Shown here: positions 56,228-64,000 of the stretch, in pieces | Layout: the number at the start of each line of letters is the position of its first letter | Numbering within the stretch: the stretch's first letter is position 1 | DNA from: Capniomyces stellatus | Lineage: Eukaryota; Kickxellomycota; Harpellomycetes; Harpellales; Legeriomycetaceae | Assembly (NCBI GenBank): GCA_001661515.1 | Contig: LUVW01000023.1 | Location: forward strand, 124,001-188,000 | Length of the DNA stretch: 64,000 nucleotides | Reading direction: 5' to 3' | The notes under the pieces: generated by a model | The model's input: only the letters and a program-made list of their open reading frames with translations | Database searches by the model: none | What the model was told of the DNA's origin: nothing | Program-made: the position numbers and the translations under genes

Positions 56228-56610
56228 CTCTACCCTACTATTTTTCTATTTACTTTTTTCTACTTACTATTTAAATTCAACGTCAATTCTATATCAATTT
56301 AAAAAGTATCTCTAATCAAATTATAATGTTTTTTCTTCTTCGTTTTTTTAAAAAAAAGGACACGGGAACCAACAAAACTTGCCCTGATTTTAAACCTTTT
56401 ATACCCTTTTAAACCCGAGTTATACCCGAGTTTTTGGTTTTTATCATTAATCTCGCTTTCGTTATTTGCGCAAGTATTGTTTCTCTTTATTACAATTCCA
56501 ACTAATCTTGTAATACAAACCTTTATCTTTAAAAAAAAACTTTTGCAACAAGAAAACGATTAACGACAATTACTACCACCACAACCAAAAGAACTCCTAG
56601 CAAAACAAAA
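56228..56610. other. Short intergenic spacer
   Basis: 383 nt between BFR1 and the Irc6/AAGAB-like gene, same strand. T-rich then A-rich, no feature. Confidence 0.6.
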
Positions 56611-58450
56611 ATGGTCGATATAAATACCATTCTGGTCATTTCAAGTCCTGGGATCCACCAGCTTGGTCTCTTTAAACGCAAGTATAATCTATTTAAGCTA
56701 GATAACCCTTATTATCACCTCTGTTTTTACAATTAAACAATTTCTGGAGTTGACTTTGTGGCTTGCTTTTATGCAGTACCAAGTAAAAAACGATGCGACC
56801 AACTTTATTTATTTTTTCTCATTATTGTTTTCTTTTTATTTCTGCGTAAAGATAGAGATATTGGCTTGTGTTGCAGCCGAAAAGTTGGAAGATCGGAACA
56901 AATTCACGAGCAGTAGCTATTTTGAATTAAGTAATGACTTAAATCGCTGGAATGCCAAAACAAAGTATTTCAAAGCAACCGGCGATATCAAGTACGTTGG
57001 ACTCAAAAGCGATTCAGGCGACACTGATAAAACAATTTTCCAAAATGAGGAACTTATAGGACGTGTTGGGGCAATTCTGTATGTTTACGATCCAAAAAAC
57101 GTAAGACCTATCTTATTACCTGGCAACGTTCAAATAGCACAATAAAAAGACAATAGTAATGACAATAAATCAACACGAGAGACGGGAATAATAGCAAGTT
57201 GATTGTGCTGATACGTTAAATGAATTAGAGAGATACTTGGTTTTTTGAGAAATTGGCAGACTGGGCGCAAATAAACGATGTTGAGGTATTGATGTGTATC
57301 ACGTGTCCTGAAATGGCTATCAGCCCAAACCACGAAAATCATAACGTTGGGGATACAAACGATGAAGCCGACAATAGCACCGCTGAAGTTGAAGAGTTCT
57401 GTATAGACAATGGCTGGGAGTTTATTGGCTCTTGCCAGCACTTTGAAGATGTAGAATCCGATTTAGAGTCTGCTTTGGATACTGACCCAAGCACACATCA
57501 AGAGCCTAGGCTAGTTTGTCCTGACAAGGCTGTTTGGATAAACACAGAAGAGTTGAAAGAGAAGAACGCAATTTTTTACTGTTCTGTTGCTGTTGACCGT
57601 ATTAGAGAGGCTTTGATATCCTCGGTTTGGATGTCAAATTATACGCTATTAAGCGAAGATGACAACAGCCCCGATTATAAGGATGTGGGTTGCACAAAGG
57701 ACAAGAAAACAGCCAGTACAAATGTTCAAAACAGCAGTAGCCTCAGCAACAGCAGCGACGTTGAGTGGACCCCGTTCATGGGTAAGGCTCAAAGCTTGAT
57801 TTTTTATTATTATTAATTTGGTTCCTATTTGATTTGATTAAAAGCCAACAGAGTTCAACCCCAATTTAACGGGGATATTTTAAAAGAAGCAGAATTGGCT
57901 TTGCCTAATTTCAGAACCAACACAACCAACATTTAAATTTAAATTTACACTGGTTAACTCTACAATTTGGCTTAATGACGATTTACAAACCATAAGAGTT
58001 TGGAAAATATGAACTAGACGACATGAACGGTGGCGAGAACGATTTGTGGTTTGGAAAATCACGGGACCAAGACTTGGATTTGCAAAATAACACCAATACA
58101 GATCCCAGTGCCGACCTGAATTTGTGTGATTTAGAGTCAGAACTCGGCGACTTTGAGTCAATGTCGAAGCTTGTGTCTGAAATGAGAGGTTTGTTTCGTC
58201 TGCTTGATTGTTTCTTTTACTTTACTTGTATACAGATCAGAAACCAGTTTATATATACATATACTGTGTCCTGATGTCTAATCCCGGCTTGAAAATAGAA
58301 CTGGCTATGAATTTATTCATTCCACAAATCTAACTTGTATCTCAAACTTACATTATACTGCAAATAGACAAGTTGAAGTTGCTGCCAAAGGAAGAGCGCC
58401 TGGATAAAGCTGCAGAACTTGCCGTAATGATGTCTGAAAAGCTATTTTAA
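56611..58450 (+). CDS. Irc6/AAGAB (p34)-like adaptin-binding protein
   Basis: Cytosolic AP-1/AP-2 assembly factor family: a pseudo-GTPase fold that holds free adaptin subunits before complex formation. Five exons: 56611-56665, 56856-57100, 57250-57781, 58018-58188 and 58368-58450, giving 361 residues. The exon 1 donor (GTCTCT, 56666) and exon 2 acceptor (56855 or 56876) are the least certain. Evidence: MVDINTILVISSPG start; LNRWNAKTKYFKATGDIKYV, resembling AAGAB's W-TIDNKYYSADI; GAILYVYDPKN; VLMCITCPE; EEFCIDNGWEFI; then VDRIREALISSVWMSN, matching GVKRIVQAL-ANVWSN. The C-terminal helix DFESMSKLVSEMRDKLKLLP...ER matches the conserved F-L-EMKD-A-LP-E-R tail, split by intron 4. An acidic Asn/Ser/Asp-rich linker separates the parts. 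It is not close in sequence to any catalytic GTPase. Confidence 0.75.
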
Positions 58451-59131
58451 CATCTCTGTATATACATGGCACCAATACAGCATACCTTTATTTCCCCGAG
58501 TACACTTGCATCTCCCGTTTATATTTACATAAAACTTCCTCCATATATTACTATTGGTTTTTACTGTTATATTTTTTTGAAAGTCCAACAATTGGAATTT
58601 ATGCGAAGAAAACTGGTTTGTTTATCACAGATTATACAAACCAAATTTCTCTTCAACAATGAAACCGAACCAATCAAACAGATCACAACTAGAGAGCCAA
58701 GAAGAAAAAAAAGGAGAAAAAGCAAAAAAATAAAAAAATGCAGAAATTAACAATTAAAAATTTCCTTTGGTGGCCTAACAGTCCAATTTGTTATCGGATA
58801 AAATATCAAATTTAATTCCAGTCTTGAAATTTCAAAATCTTCCTTAAAATACCAAAGGTATATTGAATTATCGAAACTTTGCAAATAAAACCCATTTCCC
58901 AAACTCTTTTTTTTATCTTAAAACTTTGATTAGTTTGATTCGGAATTGTTCTTGATTTATAATACCGAAGCGTCTGCGATAAAATATATCATTTCAGTAT
59001 TCAGACCGAGTAAACGAGTAACAGCACGTTAGCAGTACCGATTGACAGTAATTCTGGACCAACTTTTGGCTTTAAACCAGTGCAAGAAAGCAATATAGCG
59101 AAATAAGAGAGAGTAAAAACAGCCTTACAGC
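58451..59131. other. Intergenic spacer upstream of the UPF0014 gene
   Basis: 681 nt. A 94-codon frame at 58466-58750 is Lys/Arg-rich at its end and looks like chance sequence. No other feature. Confidence 0.5.
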
Positions 59132-60825
59132 ATGGAATTCATAAGCAAATTGCCTAAACATGACGATTTGCCAATAGGCTGGGCAAATGTTGGGGTGGCT
59201 GCGATCCTGCTGTCCTTTAATGGGATTTTATCCATGGTTTTGGGCTTGAAAATAGGAAAGTCTTTGTTGATATCCGCTAGTCGGTGTTTAGTTCAATTAA
59301 CGATCATGGCTCTAGTGCTAGAAAAGGTTCTAGCCTCCGAGAACTCTTTTTACTCCTTCTTTATGACATGTAAGCTCACTCTATTATTTATCCTTGCTTC
59401 CTACTGCTTTCATTTTTATTTCAATTTTGTTGAAAAGTAGGCAAGTTAATTCCTCTACCCAACAGCGCACATTTTATTTCATTAAATACCCGGCCTGTAC
59501 TTCAAACAACCAATTTGGTGGACCTAAAATAAAAAACACCGAATCGATTCTTCTAAACTTGAAAATCAATTAAAGCCTAGGGTTTAAACAGACCCTGCTC
59601 TCTTGTTGTTTCCCTCATTTCTAACAATAAAAATCCCCTCTGTGGTTTCTGGTGATTTACTTTGCACACTTAGCTATTCTGGGTGCTCTGGCTGCATACG
59701 AAATTACATATTGGAGGTGCGAACAAAGAGTCCCGGGAATGGTAATAGAGAATAAAGAAATTTGGTTAAATAATAAATTCTAACTATTCATTTTTATCTC
59801 TGCTGTGATTTCGTTGTCCTTTTTCTGTTGTCGTTGTACTGATCTGGAGATTCTTGTATTGACATTTGCTCTATAAAATATCTCTTCTCGATAGTTTATC
59901 AGCATTTTCTTTTCTGTTTATGGCAGTTCGGTTTTTGTTGGGATAATAGGTTGGTGATTTTGTTTGATTCAACATAGAGTATTCTTTTATTTTCATAACT
60001 GACTGCCCAAAACGCCATTCTGATGTCATAAGATATTGTAAACGTTTGTAAATGAACCGTTTATAGGTAATAAGTATGCCATGAATACAAATCCGGCCTG
60101 GGCTGCGTACAAATTCATTCCAATTATGGGGATGTTGTTTGGAAACTGTATGGTTGGCATAACAATGGGTGTCAAGAGTGTTCTTGAGACAATAAACTCG
60201 CAAAGAGACAGGATCGAGTGTTTTTTGGCCTACGGAGGCACGAGAATGGAGATTGCACAGCCTATTTTGGTTAAAGCTATGAGAAACGCGCTTATCCCAA
60301 CCATCAACAATATGAGGTAAGGCCTTAAGGCAGTTGTACATGTATTAAAGTTGCTAGTGGAAAAAAAAAGCGAAATGAACAAGGCATTTTTATAGCAATA
60401 AATAAAGCAAATCAAAAAAAATTCATTGTACATTTTACCAATTGATAACTGCTGATCTAATAACTATTAACTAATTACCAATTTGGATAATTAGCATTAC
60501 CGGATTGATCTCAATTCCCGGGATGATGACTGGTCAAATTCTTGGAGGTGTTGATGTCATGCAAGCTACCCACTACCAGCAAATTATCATGTTTCTGATC
60601 TCTGCCACCACTGCGCTTGGCTCCCTTTCCGCAATTATATACATCCTGTTTACTCTAATAGATAATGTACCTAGACTCAGACTAGAAAGACTTTACAACC
60701 AGTCGAAATCCACTCTTAAGAGGAGACCACTTGCCAACTCTTCTGCTGCAAACACCCCTAATCGCAAATCGCCATCCCCCAGTGTCAATAACAACTCTGT
60801 TGTGTTGGATGTTAATAGAAAATAG
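59132..60825 (+). CDS. UPF0014/FetB-type ABC-transporter-like membrane protein
   Basis: Five exons: 59132-59369, 59674-59741, 59895-59949, 60067-60316 and 60495-60825. All phases fit, giving 313 residues. Multi-helix membrane protein of the UPF0014 family (bacterial FetB iron exporter permease; plant ALS3/STAR2). Evidence: LSMVLGLKIGKSLLISASRCLVQLTIMALVL at the N-terminus; EITYWRCEQRVPGM; FIPIMGMLFGNCMVGI; RDRIECFLAYGGTRMEIAQPILVKAMRNALIPTINNM; and ISIPGMMTGQILGGVD, near-universal family signatures. The C-terminus is a basic Ser/Pro-rich tail of about 50 residues. Exon 3 is tiny (55 nt) and carries most of one helix. No ATPase gene is adjacent, whereas bacterial FetB is co-encoded with FetA. 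Confidence 0.88.
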
Positions 60826-61495
60826 TTTGCGGTTCACCTATGTTCTCTCTTTTTTTTTCTTTATTGTAACATTTCTTGTCGTTTAGTTTTTCTTTTTTCT
60901 TTTCAAAACAGTTTCATTTATTTTCTACACTTTTAAGGTTTGCTTTATACGTTTTATGCTTTTAGTTTTTATCCAGGCCGTACTTGAGAACGTCTGCGTC
61001 AATTAGAGAGCGGCTAGCTCGAAAATAATATCTTTAAACACGCCAACATCCTCTTGCTAAATACCTGGTCATACCAGGTTCGGTTGAATATTGAAACTGT
61101 TGACTTAAAACTAAATTGGTGCAGATTTAGACTTATGAAATGGGTACCCCTTAATATGCTTTGCCAACTCGAGTCTTTTTTTTTCCTTCATTTTAATACA
61201 ATGCAAAACTGAATGACTGAAATAATCGAATAAAATTGTATAAAAAGGAACGGGAGAAAGGGGAGAAGGGAAAGAACAACAAACCAATGTATAAACTTTT
61301 AGCATCTGTACTCGCTCTTTTCTACTACAGTTGCAAACCATTTTTCTCTACTTTTCTTCTTCTGCATACAATAGTATATCAGTGCAAACTCAAGTAAAAA
61401 CATATATAAACAAGCCGATACTCCCTGGTTTTTTGTTTCCCTATTATTTCATTAGAAGGCTGTTTCAAACGTTTTTTCTTTTTTTTAAATAAAAA
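60826..61495. other. Intergenic spacer upstream of ligase copy C
   Basis: 670 nt, AT-rich, with T-runs immediately before the ATG. No feature beyond the presumed promoter of copy C. Confidence 0.5.
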
Positions 61496-63530
61496 ATGGT
61501 GTACAACTCTACTTTCCCGTCAATTGACATCCCAAACATAGACATACCTAGCTTCATATTCAGCCAGTACAAGCTAAACAACAATCCTCCACACGACTCC
61601 AGCACATTTGCCATTTGCGATGCTCCTACAAACAAGTCGTTCACAATTTCCCAGGTTGAAGCACAAACTCGCAAATTCGCTTCAGGACTGGTACATAACT
61701 TTGGAATCAAACACAACGATGTTGTAACTCTGTTCTCTCCAAACAGCATATACTACCCCATAGTCTGCATAGGAACCATGATGGTTGGCGGAATTTCTAC
61801 CACTGCCAACCCTACTTATCTTGCAAACGAGTTGGCATATCAGCTTAAAGACACCAACTCCACTATTTTGGTTACGCACTCTAGTGTTCTTGAGACTGCC
61901 AAAGACGCCATAAGACTGTCGGGTGTTGATATTCCTGACTGCAGAATCATTCTGACGGACATACTGGCTTCCAAAAGCGGGTTTAGACACGTTGAAGACA
62001 TTTACTCGGATAAACCATTCGTCCAGTTTAAAATCTCAACTCAAGAAGAGGCCGAGAGTAAGATCAGCTTTCTCTGCTATTCGTCAGGAACCACAGGTAC
62101 GTTGGTATAACACAAGATCAAAATTGTAAACCTATTAAGCGGATAATAATCGAAAATATGTCTACTTGACTGTGTTTTTTTTTTCCACTTTCTTTTTCGG
62201 TTTATCTATTTACAATTGCCCTTATTCTTGTATAGGTCTGCCAAAAGGTGTGATGCTGACCCATAAGAGTGTAATTTCCAATGTTTTGCAGAATATTAGT
62301 TTTGCCAACAACAGCGGGTTGTATATCAATAAAAAAGTGAGGCCGAGGTACCTTGGAGTTCTTCCATTTTACCATATCTATGGTTTGACGGTTTGCATGC
62401 TGCAGGGCTTGGCCAATGTACGTTGAATACTTGGCTTATTTTTCGTTAAATGTATTGATCTGGCTAGTTTATACTTGACTGATGTATTGGTTGAGCTATT
62501 AACCACTTTTGTTTCTTATTATTGAAAAGCCACTTTTGTTTTTTGCTCGGGTCAAATGTGGTCATACTTAAGCAATTTGTACTTTTATACCAAGACTATT
62601 TTACTTACATTTGCTGATATTTTGTAGAACGTGGGAATAGTTGTCATGCCAAAGTACGAGCTAGTCGATTTTCTCACATACATTGAAAAGTACAAGATTT
62701 CGTTTATACACGTTGTGCCACCGATTTTGATTGGAATGTTGAACAGCACGATTGTGGACTCTTACGACTTGTCTTCGTTAGACACGCTGCTTTCCAGTGC
62801 GGCCCCATTGGGAAAAGAGCTACAAGACCATGCTATAGAAAGGCTAAAAGTGCATGTCGTGCAGGGGTATGGAATGACAGAAACCAGCCCATCATCGATC
62901 TGCTCAAGCTCAAAGTACAACAAGGTTGGATCAATTGGACTGCTGTTTTGCAACATGAAACTGAAGATTGTTGACGAAGAAAATAGCGAGGTTGCAAGTG
63001 GAAAAGTTGGTGAGCTTTGCTTCAGTGGCCCAAACGTCATGAAGGGGTACTGGAACAATGCTAAAGCAACTAATGACACCATCGATAACAGCGGGTTTCT
63101 TCACAGTGGCGACATAGGCTACATCGACTCAGATGGCTACGTGTACATCATTGACAGAAAAAAAGAGCTGATCAAATACAACGGCTTCCAAGTCGCCCCC
63201 GCAGAGCTTGAAGCCAAACTCCTTATCCACCCCGACGTAGCCGACTGCGCTGTTATAGGCATCTACCTCAAGGAAAAGGCAACCGAGGTTCCTAAAGCGT
63301 ACATTTGTTTGTCTGAGAAACACAGCACTGCCACAGCAAACGAAAAACTCGCCATTGTAAAAAAACTGGAACGATGGTTCAACGAATCTGTATCCCCTAT
63401 TAAAATGATGCGCGGTGGGTTTGAGCTGATTGACCAAATCCCTAAAAGCGCCTCCGGAAAAATCCTAAGAAAGGAATTGGTGAAGATGCACTCTTTGGCT
63501 TTGATCTCGAGCGCTTCTGCCAAGCTTTAG
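61496..63530 (+). CDS. AMP-forming acyl-CoA ligase, 4-coumarate-CoA ligase-like, copy C (PTS1 AKL)
   Basis: Third paralog of the ligase family. Exons 61496-62096, 62236-62417 and 62628-63530 have the same three lengths (601, 182, 903 nt) and phases as copies A and B, again giving 561 residues. Motifs: CYSSGTTGLPKGV across intron 1, FYHIYGLTVCML, LLSSAAPLG (A/B have MTTGAAPMG), YGMTETSPSSI, SGDIGYIDSDGYVYIIDRKKE (TGDIG in A/B, SGDIG here), IKYNGFQVAPAELE and PKSASGKILRKEL. It ends in SASAKL, a canonical peroxisomal PTS1, so copy C is predicted to be peroxisomal. The start MVYNSTFPSIDIPNID aligns with A and B. No defect is seen. The differences from A/B near the acyl pocket suggest another substrate, but this is inference. 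Confidence 0.9.
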
Positions 63531-64000
63531 GCTACAATTTCTTTCCTTTTTTTTCCACTTTGTTTATTTACATCTCACTTTTTTAGTATTTATGCTTGCC
63601 CTGTACTTTTACTTTGCACCACTTTTTCTGGGCAATAAATTAACTCCGATTCTGGTTGTTTGAAAGCTGTTTTATCTATATTGAAATCGCTTTTATATTT
63701 TCCTGCTCGTTCAAGTCAAAGATGTTTTTATACAAGTGGTGTTATTCCTGTATTCTTATTTTGGATTTTACTATTCAATTTATTTGTTTAATTGAACAAC
63801 TTATACTGTAATAATCAATTAAAAAGTATACACTTATAAATCAAAGAATATAAATAGACTGCTATATATATGTGTGTTGTGTTGTTTGTGTGGAAAAAAA
63901 AAGGAGGCTTTTCGATTTATCATCTGCCAAATAAAAAGGTAGAGGGAAAAAGGAAAAGACTCCAAGGCTTTTTCAAGTTGACTAATTTAGTCCTTCTTGA
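63531..64000. other. 3' flank of ligase copy C to window end
   Basis: 470 nt of AT-rich sequence with no gene recognised. Confidence 0.6.

Noticed and set aside
1..64000. CRISPR array or prokaryotic operons
   Set aside because: Spliceosomal introns, fungal gene families and lack of regularly spaced repeats exclude these.

Overview
This is a eukaryotic, AT-rich (roughly 35% GC by eye) nuclear window with about eighteen protein-coding genes on both strands, short GT-AG introns of 88 to 312 nt, and long empty spacers. The gene set is fungal: a TOK1-type two-pore potassium channel, BFR1, PFF1-type vacuolar M28 proteases, an MTM1-type mitochondrial carrier, an SDS23-like CBS protein, an Irc6/AAGAB adaptin-binding protein, a CipC-like protein and DCC1. 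Concentrative nucleoside transporters, several plant/insect-like 4CL acyl-CoA ligases and a GPI-type trypsin together fit an early-diverging, possibly arthropod-associated fungus (Kickxellomycotina/Harpellales would fit). That placement is inference; no marker gene in the window proves it.

Layout. 1-1.3 kb: 3' part of a TOK1 channel, followed by a 1.5 kb spacer bounded by long inverted repeats. 3-15 kb: three CNT nucleoside transporter paralogs separated by long AT-rich spacers; a tentative unrecognised multi-exon gene lies at 9.3-10.3 kb. 15.6-17.3 kb: MTM1/SLC25A39-type carrier (5 exons). 21-23 kb: CBS-domain protein with a Gly-Met repeat. 23.2-24.9 kb: KsgA/TFB1M-type rRNA dimethyladenosine transferase (7 exons). 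25.7-29.8 kb: TMEM256/DUF423 protein, an unrecognised Ser-rich protein and a CipC-like protein with Tyr/Asn/Gln/Gly repeats. 32.8-37.1 kb: two tail-to-tail AMP-forming acyl-CoA ligases. 39.1-48.4 kb: two tail-to-tail PFF1-type proteases with a trypsin-like protease gene between them. 51.1-53 kb: DCC1. 54.8-56.2 kb: BFR1. 56.6-58.5 kb: Irc6/AAGAB-like. 59.1-60.8 kb: UPF0014/FetB-type membrane protein. 61.5-63.5 kb: a third acyl-CoA ligase.

The dominant theme is local gene-family expansion: CNT x3, 4CL-like ligase x3, PFF1-like x2, with paralog pairs often inverted. The two PFF1-like copies are DNA-identical, as far as I can read, over their two lumenal domains but diverged in the membrane region between. 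That suggests gene conversion. Each also carries a duplicated segment ending at a single N (40009, 47461) that is best explained as an assembly artefact; removing it restores one open frame in each. Functionally the window combines nucleoside uptake, peroxisomal-type acyl activation and proteolysis with ordinary housekeeping genes. I found no tRNA, rRNA, CRISPR array or recognisable transposase.
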